From Bacteroidota bacterium (GTDB lineage: Bacteria > Bacteroidota > Bacteroidia > Cytophagales > Cyclobacteriaceae), in the NCBI GenBank assembly GCA_023417955.1, contig JAEZDW010000431.1, positions 1 to 19,557 of the forward strand: a stretch of DNA of 19,557 nt. Reading direction: 5' to 3'. Shown piece after piece: positions 1 through 7,481 of this stretch. Position numbers and translations under genes: made by a program. Positions within the stretch are counted from its first letter, which is position 1, and each line of letters starts with the position of its first letter. Below the pieces are notes generated by a model. It searched no databases and was not told the DNA's origin. It was given only the letters and a program-made list of their open reading frames with translations.

Positions 1-13
1 TTTTTCCGTTTCG

Positions 14-1483
14 TTAAGATTCGCCGATATTCAGTGTATCATACACTGCCTGTACGGATGCTTTATTATCGCCCATGACGAGCAATGTGTCGCCGCCTTC
101 AAGTATTGTTGATCCGCCCGGGCGGATGAACTTTTGGTTACGGCTTATCATAACGATGACTGCCGACTTTGGAAATTTCAGTTGTACAATCGATTTTCCC
201 ACGGCTACATTGTCGGGTGGTATGGTGATCTCAAACAGCTCTGACTTAAAATTATCAAAGAGTTCCATGTCAAGGGCATAACGTCTTCGGATTCGTTCCG
301 AAACGCTGAGGCCAAGCCAGCGTGACAAGAAGGTGAGGGAAGTGCCCTGAAGCAGAACTGATGTGATCGTGATAAAGAACACGATGTGGAAGATGAGACC
401 GGCTTCCGGTACACCCGCGAGTAGCGGATACGTTGCAAGGACAATCGGAACGGCACCCCTGAGACCGACCCACGAGACGAACAGTTTTTCTCTCAGGTTC
501 ATACGAAAGAACACCAATGACAGGAACACGCCGACGGGGCGCGCGATAAACATGAGAAAAAGTGAAAGCATGAGACCTGTGCCCATAACCGGAAGGATCT
601 GGCTGGGAAAGACCAATAGGCCAAGCGTTACGAACATGATGATCTGCATAAGCCATGCGACACCGTCGTAAAACTGCATCAGACTTTTTTTGTGAAGGAA
701 GCCCGAGTTTCCGAGGATTAGTCCGCAAATGTAAATCGCAAGGAACCCATTTCCGCCGAGGATGCTAACGAATGAAAATGTGAGCATGACCATCGCGGTA
801 AGCAACACCGGGTACAGGCCGTCGACGTCGAGGTTTATGCGATTGACGACGATGACCATTAACTTCCCAAGCGCAATTCCCAACGCGCCGCCGATGATCA
901 TTTGTTTGAAGAAAAACGGGATTAGATGTATTAGCGATTGATCTTCTTCAGCATGAATGGCGAGCAGACTTACAGTGAGAAAATATGCCATGGGGTCATT
1001 GCTCCCACTTTCAAATTCCAGAAGCGGCCTGAGGTTACCCTTTAATGCCACGCTTTTGCTTCGAAGGATTGAGAATACTGCGGCGGCGTCGGTTGATGAG
1101 ACGATTGATCCGATGAGCATGGCTTCAAACCATGGAAAATCCAACACAAGGTGCGCGAACGATGCGAGCGCGATGGCTGTGAGGAAGACGCCAACCGAGG
1201 AAAGTACAATCCCTTCGCGGAGCACGGGTCTGATGCTTTCCCACTTTGTGTCGAGCCCGCCTGAGAACAGGATAAAGTTGAGTGCAATCATCCCAATGAA
1301 CTGGGCGAGGCGTGGATCGTCAAAGTGTATGTTGCCGATTCCTTCTGATCCGGCAAGCATGCCCAGTCCCAGGAACATGAGTAAAGCCGGGACCCCAAGC
1401 CTGTAGGAAGTCTTGCTTGCAAGGATGCTCAGAATGAGCAGCACCGAGCATAACAGCAGTATATTTTCTGCGGTGAATGGCAT
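14..1483 (-). CDS. CPA1-type K+(Na+)/H+ antiporter with C-terminal RCK_C domain
   Basis: This 489-residue protein is an inner-membrane cation/proton exchanger, probably K+/H+ or Na+/H+, used for pH and cation homeostasis. About twelve hydrophobic segments fill residues 1-390. The exchanger core motifs are visible: S130-T131-D132-A133, then FESGSNDP at 158-165 with the Asn163-Asp164 pair expected at the ion site, and WVGLRGAVPI at 338-347. Residues about 405-485 form a soluble tail resembling an RCK_C/TrkA-C ligand-binding domain, as in NhaP2/CvrA-like potassium/proton antiporters. Those relatives usually carry a further CorC-like domain, which is absent here. The ATG at 1483 begins directly before the first hydrophobic helix. 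The gene is divergent from the glycerate kinase gene across an 86-base gap with no clear promoter. Family assignment is secure; the transported cation is inference. Confidence 0.93.
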   Translation of the reverse strand: MPFTAENILLLCSVLLILSILASKTSYRLGVPALLMFLGLGMLAGSEGIGNIHFDDPRLAQFIGMIALNFILFSGGLDTKWESIRPVLREGIVLSSVGVFLTAIALASFAHLVLDFPWFEAMLIGSIVSSTDAAAVFSILRSKSVALKGNLRPLLEFESGSNDPMAYFLTVSLLAIHAEEDQSLIHLIPFFFKQMIIGGALGIALGKLMVIVVNRINLDVDGLYPVLLTAMVMLTFSFVSILGGNGFLAIYICGLILGNSGFLHKKSLMQFYDGVAWLMQIIMFVTLGLLVFPSQILPVMGTGLMLSLFLMFIARPVGVFLSLVFFRMNLREKLFVSWVGLRGAVPIVLATYPLLAGVPEAGLIFHIVFFITITSVLLQGTSLTFLSRWLGLSVSERIRRRYALDMELFDNFKSELFEITIPPDNVAVGKSIVQLKFPKSAVIVMISRNQKFIRPGGSTILEGGDTLLVMGDNKASVQAVYDTLNIGES

Positions 1484-1569
1484 TTCTTATATTGGTCGAC
1501 TCCGGGTGAATGTTCCTTCTGTAAATTATAAATTCCGCGGCTGGACCTAAACAGAATCAAGAAGATATC

Positions 1570-2721
1570 ATGAAGATTGTTGTCGCTCCTGACAAATTCA
1601 AAGGATCACTCAGCGCTGAGGAAGTTTGCGCCGCTATTGCTGAAGGAATCGAACGAGCGGGCATCAATGCTGAAGTTTATGCAATACCAATGGGTGACGG
1701 CGGCGAGGGAACGTGCGCGATTCTTACCAGGCACGCAGAAGGAGCGTGGCACAGTGTAGAGACTGTTGATCCTTTACAGCGACCGGTGGTTGCGCACTAC
1801 GGCATTTCACCCGATGGTTCGCGCGCCTTTATTGAAATGGCTTCCGCTTCGGGATTACAATTGTTGGCTGAGAATGAACGTGATCCCCTCCGTACATCGA
1901 CGACGGGAACCGGCATCATGATTCGTCACGCCTGGGAATGCGGAGTACGTGAGGTTGTACTTGGCGTTGGCGGAAGTGCAACCAATGATTGCGGAATTGG
2001 AATCGCGACTGCATTTGGTTACGAATTTCTCGACGCAGCAGGTGAGGCCCTCCCACCGACAGGAGGAAGCCTCTTGCGCGTTGCGTCTATTATTCCGCCA
2101 GCATCAGGCCTGATAAATAGAGATGTGACCGTCCTATGTGACGTGCGTAATCCGCTCTTTGGTAGCGATGGCGCCGCTTGCGTGTTTGCGCAGCAGAAAG
2201 GTGCGGATACCTCCGCCGTAAGTCTGCTCGATAAAGGATTGATGAATATCCGAAACGTGATCATGCAGGGCTATGGCGTGGACGTGAATTTTCCGGGTGC
2301 AGGTGCGGGCGGTGGTGTTGGTGCCGGGCTGAGTTTTTTTCTTGGCGGGCGTATCGTTGAGGGCATCGATTATGTGATGAATCTTGTTGGTATTGAGAAC
2401 GCAATTGCAGATGCTGACCTCGTTATCACCGGGGAAGGCAAGCTCGACAGGCAAAGTTTGTCGGGCAAGGTAGTTTCCGGTGTCGCCCGGGTTTGTGCAG
2501 CTCTTGAACGCCCCTTACTCGTTATCACGGGGAAAGATGAGCTTGGAACCACAACCGAAATTCCAGGCAATGTTCAGGTCATTTCGCTAACTGCAGACGG
2601 TGTCAGCGAAAAAGAGGCGATTAATAATGCCAGGCGCTTGATTTCCAGCAGGGTTACCATCGCAATTAATGATTGGATGGTCGGCAACGGTAAATTTGGT
2701 AAGACCCGCACATCAGGTTAA
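1570..2721 (+). CDS. Glycerate kinase (GlxK/GarK family)
   Basis: This cytosolic 383-residue enzyme phosphorylates D-glycerate with ATP; members of this family usually make 2-phosphoglycerate, feeding glyoxylate- or tartronate-derived carbon into glycolysis and gluconeogenesis. The N-terminus has the family opening APDKFKGSLSA at about residues 6-16. MGDGGEGT lies at 41-48, GVGGSATNDCG at 132-142 and GEGKLD at 288-293. Length matches the usual 370-390 residues and no truncation is seen. The ATG at 1570 is preceded by an A-rich stretch with a weak GAAG, and homology begins immediately after it. It is followed on the same strand by ffh after 69 bases, with no obvious terminator between, so read-through is possible although the functions are unrelated. 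No partner genes for glycerate production are adjacent. Confidence 0.95.
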   Translation: MKIVVAPDKFKGSLSAEEVCAAIAEGIERAGINAEVYAIPMGDGGEGTCAILTRHAEGAWHSVETVDPLQRPVVAHYGISPDGSRAFIEMASASGLQLLAENERDPLRTSTTGTGIMIRHAWECGVREVVLGVGGSATNDCGIGIATAFGYEFLDAAGEALPPTGGSLLRVASIIPPASGLINRDVTVLCDVRNPLFGSDGAACVFAQQKGADTSAVSLLDKGLMNIRNVIMQGYGVDVNFPGAGAGGGVGAGLSFFLGGRIVEGIDYVMNLVGIENAIADADLVITGEGKLDRQSLSGKVVSGVARVCAALERPLLVITGKDELGTTTEIPGNVQVISLTADGVSEKEAINNARRLISSRVTIAINDWMVGNGKFGKTRTSG

Positions 2722-2790
2722 ATTTGCGACCCGGTTTCCGGTATTCATTTTGTTCGGATGCCAATGCCGTAAAGTACATTCTACAATCCT

Positions 2791-4122
2791 ATGTTTGACA
2801 ATTTAAGTATTAAGCTGGAAAAGGCCTTTCAAAACCTGAAGGGCCAGGGTAAGATTACCGATATTAACGTTGCCTCCACTGTAAAAGAAATTCGCAAAGC
2901 CCTTATTGATGCTGACGTGAATTTTAAAGTGGCGAAGGAAGTCACTGATGAAATTCGTGAACAGGCGATGGGTGAGAACGTGCTCACCGCAGTCTCCCCG
3001 GGCCAGTTGCTCGTCAAGATAACGAATGACCAGCTTACGCAGTTGATGGGCGGTCAGAGTGAAGACATCCGTCTTGAAGGCACTCCTGCGATAGTCCTGA
3101 TCGCGGGACTACAAGGTTCCGGTAAAACGACCTTCTCCGGCAAGCTGGCGAACTACATCAAGAAGCAGGGCCGTTCGGTGATGCTTACCGCCTGCGATAT
3201 TTACCGTCCTGCCGCCATCGACCAGCTCAAGGTTCTTGGCTCACAAATTGGAGTCGAAGTTTATGCAGAACCGGAAAATAAAGACGCGGTTGCCATCGCG
3301 AAGGCAGCCATCGAACACGCACGAAAGAATAGTTTCCGGGTTGTGATCGTGGATACAGCAGGTCGCCTCGCAGTTGACGAGGAAATGATGGATGAAATCG
3401 CGAGGCTGAAAGAAGCCCTTAATCCATCAGAGACCCTTTTCGTGGTTGATTCCATGACGGGTCAGGATGCTGTGAATACGGCAAAAGCATTCAATGATCG
3501 TCTTGACTTTAACGGCGTAGTGCTTACCAAACTCGATGGTGATACACGCGGTGGAGCAGCCTTGTCAATACGCCGCGTGGTGGATAAACCGATCAAGTTT
3601 ATCAGCACAGGTGAAAAGATGGAGGCTATCGACAGGTTTTATCCGGAGCGTATGGCGAGCCGGATCCTAGGTATGGGTGACGTTGTCTCACTCGTTGAAA
3701 AAGCACAGCAGGTTTTTGATGAAGAAGAGGCGAAACGTCTGAATAAAAAGATTCGCAAGAATCAGTTCGACTTCAACGATTTCCTGTCCCAGCTGGAACA
3801 AGTGAAGAAGATGGGTAATATGAAGGATTTGCTGGGTATGATTCCCGGTGTGGGTAAGGCAGTCAAGGACGTTGATATTGATGACAATTCTTTCAAGCCA
3901 ATTGAGGCAATCATTCGCGCGATGACCCTGCAGGAGCGTGAAAATCCGGACATCATTAATGGCAGCCGCAAAAACCGAATTGCGAAGGGAAGCGGAACTT
4001 CGGTGCAGCAGGTAAACCAGCTGCTGAAGCAATTTTCAGATATGCGGAAGCTGATGAAGACGATGAACAAGATGGGTGGTGGAAAGAGAGCATTGTCTGC
4101 GCTCAACCCATTTGGCCGATGA
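2791..4122 (+). CDS. ffh: Signal recognition particle GTPase Ffh
   Basis: Ffh binds signal sequences and signal-anchor segments emerging from the ribosome and, with SRP RNA and the receptor FtsY, delivers the ribosome to the membrane translocon. The 443-residue protein has the full N-G-M layout. An N-terminal four-helix region precedes the GTPase. The P-loop GLQGSGKTT runs from G106 with K112. DTAGR is at 188-192 and TKLD at 246-249. The Met-rich M domain starts at about residue 300, and its SRP-RNA-binding region includes SRKNRIAKGSG, followed by QVNQLLKQF. Length is typical (about 440-455). The start at 2791 matches the family N-terminus FDNLSIKLEKAF. It is followed by a hairpin terminator at 4211-4236. 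I saw no SRP RNA gene in the window. Confidence 0.98.
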   Translation: MFDNLSIKLEKAFQNLKGQGKITDINVASTVKEIRKALIDADVNFKVAKEVTDEIREQAMGENVLTAVSPGQLLVKITNDQLTQLMGGQSEDIRLEGTPAIVLIAGLQGSGKTTFSGKLANYIKKQGRSVMLTACDIYRPAAIDQLKVLGSQIGVEVYAEPENKDAVAIAKAAIEHARKNSFRVVIVDTAGRLAVDEEMMDEIARLKEALNPSETLFVVDSMTGQDAVNTAKAFNDRLDFNGVVLTKLDGDTRGGAALSIRRVVDKPIKFISTGEKMEAIDRFYPERMASRILGMGDVVSLVEKAQQVFDEEEAKRLNKKIRKNQFDFNDFLSQLEQVKKMGNMKDLLGMIPGVGKAVKDVDIDDNSFKPIEAIIRAMTLQERENPDIINGSRKNRIAKGSGTSVQQVNQLLKQFSDMRKLMKTMNKMGGGKRALSALNPFGR

Positions 4123-4210
4123 TTTGTTAAAAAATTGTAAACCACCCAAACGAATAACCGAAATATATCGTTTTTGGTGTAGTTTACAGGTAATATTTCA
4201 ATTGAGTCGA

Positions 4211-4236
4211 ATGCCCCGTTGCTGCGGGGCATTTTA
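4211..4236 (+). terminator. Intrinsic terminator after ffh
   Basis: ATGCCCCG (4211-4218) pairs perfectly with CGGGGCAT (4225-4232) around a six-base loop, and four T residues follow. The G+C-rich stem and short T run fit a factor-independent terminator for ffh. It sits only 35 bases before the DUF2911 start codon. The promoter of that gene must therefore overlap the hairpin or lie just after it, or the hairpin acts as a partial attenuator. Confidence 0.75.
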
Positions 4237-4271
4237 CATGGAAACTAAAACACCTTTAAAACTGACTTGTT

Positions 4272-4781
4272 ATGAAAAAACTAGCCGTATTGATTGCAGT
4301 ATTTGCTGTGTTTCAGGTTGCAGCCGTTCAGGCGCAGGATGATAAGAAACCGCTGAGTCCGAAGGAAACGGTAACTGGAAAGGCAGGCGGCGCCAGTGTC
4401 GAGATTGTATACAGCAGACCTTCAAGCCGCGGCCGCAAAATGATTGGTGGCAACGAACCTTTTGGTCAGGTATGGCGAACCGGTGCGAACGAGGCTACCA
4501 CCATCGAATTTGATAAGGCTGTCAAGATTGAGGGCAAACAACTTCCGGCAGGGAAGTATGCATTGTTTACCATTCCCGGTGAGAAGGAGTGGACAATCAT
4601 CTTCAATAAGGAACATAAGCAATGGGGTGCCTACAATTACAAGCAGAGTGAGGATGCGCTTCGCGTAACCGTTCCTGCTAAAAAAGCGGATAATTTTGTT
4701 GAAACATTTACTATCAGCGTCGACAATAACGAAGTTGCGCTGGCGTGGGAGAATTCCAAAGCCAGTTTCAAAGTACAATAG
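4272..4781 (+). CDS. Secreted/periplasmic DUF2911 domain protein
   Basis: This 169-residue protein belongs to the DUF2911 family, which is frequent in Bacteroidota and has no established function. Residues 1-21 form a signal peptide: KK, then a hydrophobic LAVLIAVFAVFQVAAV core, then a Q-A-Q type signal peptidase I site near residues 20-22. The exported part carries the family hallmarks: YSRPSSRGRKMIGG, followed by PFGQVWRTGANEATTIEF and a Pro-Ala-Gly-Lys-Tyr turn (PAGKYALFTIPG). It ends in beta-rich sequence. There is no lipobox, so it is probably periplasmic or secreted rather than a lipoprotein. It is flanked by terminators on both sides (4211-4236 and 4804-4831), so it is most likely transcribed alone. 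No catalytic residues can be proposed. Confidence 0.9.
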   Translation: MKKLAVLIAVFAVFQVAAVQAQDDKKPLSPKETVTGKAGGASVEIVYSRPSSRGRKMIGGNEPFGQVWRTGANEATTIEFDKAVKIEGKQLPAGKYALFTIPGEKEWTIIFNKEHKQWGAYNYKQSEDALRVTVPAKKADNFVETFTISVDNNEVALAWENSKASFKVQ

Positions 4782-4803
4782 GCGCTTACGTAATTAAGAA
4801 ATC

Positions 4804-4831
4804 AAACCGGAGTTCTTCTCCGGTTTTTTTT
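4804..4831 (+). terminator. Strong intrinsic terminator after the DUF2911 gene
   Basis: AAACCGGAG (4804-4812) pairs with CTCCGGTTT (4818-4826) across a five-base loop, with nine uninterrupted base pairs. An eight-base T run (4824-4831) follows and partly takes part in the stem. This is a textbook factor-independent terminator and separates the DUF2911 unit from the RimB/RimK unit. Confidence 0.88.
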
Positions 4832-4901
4832 ATTTCTAATTGAGAAGGGATGCCCGTTGGAAAGTGAGAAACGGTTTTTTACCTTGTATTACAACACCCG
4901 C

Positions 4902-5354
4902 ATGCAGAAAATCCTGGGCCGTTACGATCGGGTCGACTTACCCGGAATGGGACTGACCAATATTCACGCGAAAATCGACACCGGCGCATATACGTCAAGC
5001 CTCCATTGCAGGCAGGCTCGTGTTGTGAATGGCAGGCTCGAATTCATCTTGCTGGACGAAGAGCATCCGGAGTTTACAGGCATGAAATTTACAGCTGACG
5101 ACTACCGGATACGGGCTATCAAGAATTCGTTTGGTGAGGTTGAAACCCGTTATGTAATTACTACCACCGTGAAGATTTACGGCGAGATAATCACAACACA
5201 GTTTTCGCTCAGTAACCGGGGATCACTCAAGTTTCCCATACTGCTTGGAAGGAAAGTTCTTCGCAACCGGTTCCTGATCGACGTAAGCAAGAGAAACCTT
5301 TCATTCAAAGACAAACGCAAACGGGAGAAGTTGTTGAAGGATCAAAAAGGATAG
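4902..5354 (+). CDS. RimB-like retropepsin-fold protease (annotated elsewhere as ATP-dependent zinc protease)
   Basis: This 150-residue protein belongs to the RimB/DUF785 group, historically called ATP-dependent zinc proteases and now considered retropepsin-like aspartic proteases. The active-site-like motif IDTGAYTSSLHC has D26-T27-G28. A second conserved block, PILLGRKVLRNRFLIDVS, lies near residues 120-137. No HExxH or other zinc motif is visible. I chose the ATG at 4902 because homology (ILGRYDRVDLP) begins there. A TTG at 4857 would add 15 residues; it has a GAGAAGGG Shine-Dalgarno-like stretch seven bases upstream and remains a real alternative. The gene lies 14 bases before rimK, and rimB and rimK are also linked in Pseudomonas rimABK. 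Its likely role is processing the product of the ligase, which is inference. Confidence 0.88.
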   Translation: MQKILGRYDRVDLPGMGLTNIHAKIDTGAYTSSLHCRQARVVNGRLEFILLDEEHPEFTGMKFTADDYRIRAIKNSFGEVETRYVITTTVKIYGEIITTQFSLSNRGSLKFPILLGRKVLRNRFLIDVSKRNLSFKDKRKREKLLKDQKG

Positions 5355-5368
5355 AGTTTCCGAATATC

Positions 5369-6280
5369 ATGAATATTGCCATACTTTCGCGCAACCCGAA
5401 GTTGTATTCCACGCAACGCCTCAAGCAAGCCGGAGAAGCTCGTGGACACCATGTCGAAATAATCGACCACATGAAGTGCGTTCTTTTCATTGAGAAGAAG
5501 AATCCCATGGTCCTCTACCAGGGCAAAAAACTTGACTATTTCGACGCAATTATTCCACGTATCGGAGCATCTGTAACGTTTTATGGTGCAGCTGTTGTGC
5601 GGCAGTTTGAAATGATGAAAGTGTTTACTGCAGTCGAATCACAGGCACTCATACGCTCACGCGACAAACTCAGAAGTCTTCAGATCCTTTCGCGTGCAGG
5701 CCTCGGGTTGCCAAAGACGTTGTTCATGGATTACAGCCGCGACACCGAAGGGATCGTTGAATCGGTAGGAGGTGCGCCTGTCGTTATCAAGCTACTTGAA
5801 GGTACACAGGGCCTTGGCGTTGTCCTTGCTGAAAATAAAAAGGCCGCGCAGTCAGTCATCGAAGCTTTTCATGGAATTCATGCGCGCATTATTGTACAGG
5901 AGTTTATCAAGGAGGCAAAAGGCAGCGATATACGCGCTTTTGTTGTTGACGGCGAAGTAGTGGGCGCTATGATGCGGCAGGCTACGCGTGAAGGTGAATT
6001 TCGTTCAAACCTTCATCGCGGCGGCATCGCAAAAGTCATTAAACTGTCACGCGCTGAGAAACACGCCGCAGTTACCGCAGCAAAAAAGATGGGGCTTGGG
6101 GTCGCCGGTGTCGACATGTTGCCGTCCAAAAGAGGTCCGCTTATCATCGAAGTAAATTCATCGCCTGGCCTTGAAGGAATCGAGGCAGCAACCAAAGTCG
6201 ATATTGCCGGAAAGGTCTTCAAGTACCTGGAGAAGCACGCCATGAAGAACAAAATCCAGAAAGACAAAATTAATGCGTAA
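5369..6280 (+). CDS. rimK: RimK-type ATP-grasp alpha-L-glutamate ligase
   Basis: RimK enzymes use ATP to add glutamate residues to a carboxyl terminus, classically that of ribosomal protein S6, through an acyl-phosphate intermediate. This 303-residue protein has the full ATP-grasp fold: a pre-ATP-grasp N-domain (1-95), RSRDKLRSLQIL (106-117), the nucleotide loop EGTQGLGV (154-161), GSDIRAFVVDGEVVGAMMR (195-213), FRSNLHRGG (221-229) and the metal-binding EVNSSPGLEGIE (271-282, with E271 and N273). Length is close to that of E. coli RimK (300). The last 15 residues are a Lys-rich tail. It sits between the RimB-like protease (14-base gap) and the AspA-like gene (23-base gap). S6 as substrate is likely by family but not proven; related ligases act on other acceptors such as LysW or F420. 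Confidence 0.93.
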   Translation: MNIAILSRNPKLYSTQRLKQAGEARGHHVEIIDHMKCVLFIEKKNPMVLYQGKKLDYFDAIIPRIGASVTFYGAAVVRQFEMMKVFTAVESQALIRSRDKLRSLQILSRAGLGLPKTLFMDYSRDTEGIVESVGGAPVVIKLLEGTQGLGVVLAENKKAAQSVIEAFHGIHARIIVQEFIKEAKGSDIRAFVVDGEVVGAMMRQATREGEFRSNLHRGGIAKVIKLSRAEKHAAVTAAKKMGLGVAGVDMLPSKRGPLIIEVNSSPGLEGIEAATKVDIAGKVFKYLEKHAMKNKIQKDKINA

Positions 6281-6303
6281 TATAGCCTCGGTGACGAAGT
6301 GCT

Positions 6304-7275
6304 ATGCGTCAAATTAATATTTCAGGTCATGAGATCCGGCCGGGCGAGACCAGGGAAGTCAGTATCAATATCGCGAGATTACCGTCTCACACGGTAATTG
6401 AAACGCCCATTTACATCTCACGTGGTTATGAGGATGGCCCTGTACTGGCACTCACTGCCGGAATGCACGGCGACGAAATAAACGGCATGGAGATCGTTCG
6501 GCGTTTGCTGGACAGTGGACTTCATCACCCGAAACGCGGCGTTACGATTTGCATGCCGGTAGTTAACATCTATGGATTCCTTAATTATTCGCGCGACGTT
6601 CCCGACGGCAAGGATATCAATCGTTCCTTTCCGGGAAGCCGAAACGGATCGCTTGCAAGCAGGGTGGCCTACAATCTCATGCATCAGGTAATTCCCTATA
6701 TCGACGTGGGTGTCGACTTTCACACCGGGGGCGCAATGCGCGCAAACTATCCTCAAATCCGGGCCGTTCTAAGCGACGCGAAAAACATGGAACTTGCTGC
6801 AGCATTTAACGCGCCATTTACAATTGACTCCGTTTTCCGACCGAATTCGCTCCGGAAGGAGGCTGCAAAGCGTGGTAAAAATATCATCGTTTACGAAGGT
6901 GGCGAAAGCCTGCGTTTCGACCAGCATGCCATCGAAGAAGGCATAGCTGGCACGTTACGCCTGATGAAGCATCTCAACATGATCGACTGGGCACCAGACC
7001 CTGCAGAAGAAAACAAGATGATATGGAGCACAACGTGGATCAGGAGCCGTACAGCGGGATTGTTTCAATCGAACGTAAAGTGCGGCCAGCTTGTAAACAA
7101 GGGTGAATGGGTTGGAACGATTACCGACCCGTTTGGTGAATTCAAAGAACAGGTTATCGCACCGGAATCGGGATACGTAGTTGGGCTCAATAACATTCCT
7201 GTTATCAATACCGGCGATGCCCTTATGCACATCGGGCTTGATAATGTCTGCAAGATTGGCGCGAGGGGTGACTAG
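6304..7275 (+). CDS. Succinylglutamate desuccinylase/aspartoacylase-family metallohydrolase
   Basis: This 323-residue protein is an AstE/AspA-type zinc carboxypeptidase-fold amidohydrolase; such enzymes remove acyl groups from N-acyl amino acids. Zinc ligands are visible as H55 and E58 in GMHGDE (53-58) and H140 in DFHTGG (138-143). The substrate-binding DINRSFPG lies at 104-111, and E198 in YEGGE (197-201) is the likely catalytic acid/base. The C-terminal 80 residues form a beta-rich domain (GLFQSNVKCGQLVNKGEWVG, then IAPESGYVV), as in bacterial AspA-like proteins. The ATG at 6304 follows rimK by 23 bases, so co-transcription is probable. Its substrate is unknown. The context suggests an N-acyl or gamma-linked amino acid tied to the RimK reaction rather than arginine catabolism, since no ast genes are present. 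Confidence 0.9.
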   Translation: MRQINISGHEIRPGETREVSINIARLPSHTVIETPIYISRGYEDGPVLALTAGMHGDEINGMEIVRRLLDSGLHHPKRGVTICMPVVNIYGFLNYSRDVPDGKDINRSFPGSRNGSLASRVAYNLMHQVIPYIDVGVDFHTGGAMRANYPQIRAVLSDAKNMELAAAFNAPFTIDSVFRPNSLRKEAAKRGKNIIVYEGGESLRFDQHAIEEGIAGTLRLMKHLNMIDWAPDPAEENKMIWSTTWIRSRTAGLFQSNVKCGQLVNKGEWVGTITDPFGEFKEQVIAPESGYVVGLNNIPVINTGDALMHIGLDNVCKIGARGD

Positions 7276-7359
7276 CTGTCGGTGATTTCCCGCGCAATTT
7301 TTCGCGTTGTTTCAGCGCATCAACGGTTGACATAATAAACGCAGATTGAAATCGCGACA

Positions 7360-7389
7360 TTTGCCAGGAACATCGTTTCGATAATTTTG
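7360..7389 (+). promoter_or_regulatory. Candidate Bacteroidota-type promoter for the AddB-like gene
   Basis: TTTG (7360-7363) is followed after 18 bases by TAATTTTG (7382-7389), an exact fit to the Bacteroidota TTG / TAnnTTTG pattern. It lies inside the 206-base non-coding gap 7276-7481 and would give a leader of roughly 85 bases before the ATG at 7482. I see no convincing hairpin terminator in this gap and no other gene. The assignment rests on consensus match alone. Confidence 0.45.
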
Positions 7390-7481
7390 GGCTTTGCAGC
7401 ATTTGATCTATTATTGGGCATTGCAATTGGCGGGACATTCAAATCAATCGCAGGTCCTGCAGATCACAACGAAACAGGTCA

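Noticed and set aside
75..1406. Plus-strand open frames opposite the antiporter gene
   Set aside because: They are antisense shadows: low-complexity Ser/Arg/Pro-rich translations with no family resemblance.
2722..2790. Possible terminator or promoter between glycerate kinase and ffh (CCGGTTTCCGG and CATTTTG)
   Set aside because: The inverted repeat is only four bases per arm with no T run after it, and CATTTTG does not fit TAnnTTTG.
4857..4901. TTG start for the RimB-like protein with GAGAAGGG upstream
   Set aside because: The extra 15 residues have no counterpart that I recall in the family and homology starts at the ATG at 4902. I keep it as an alternative because the ribosome-site-like sequence is unusually good for this organism.
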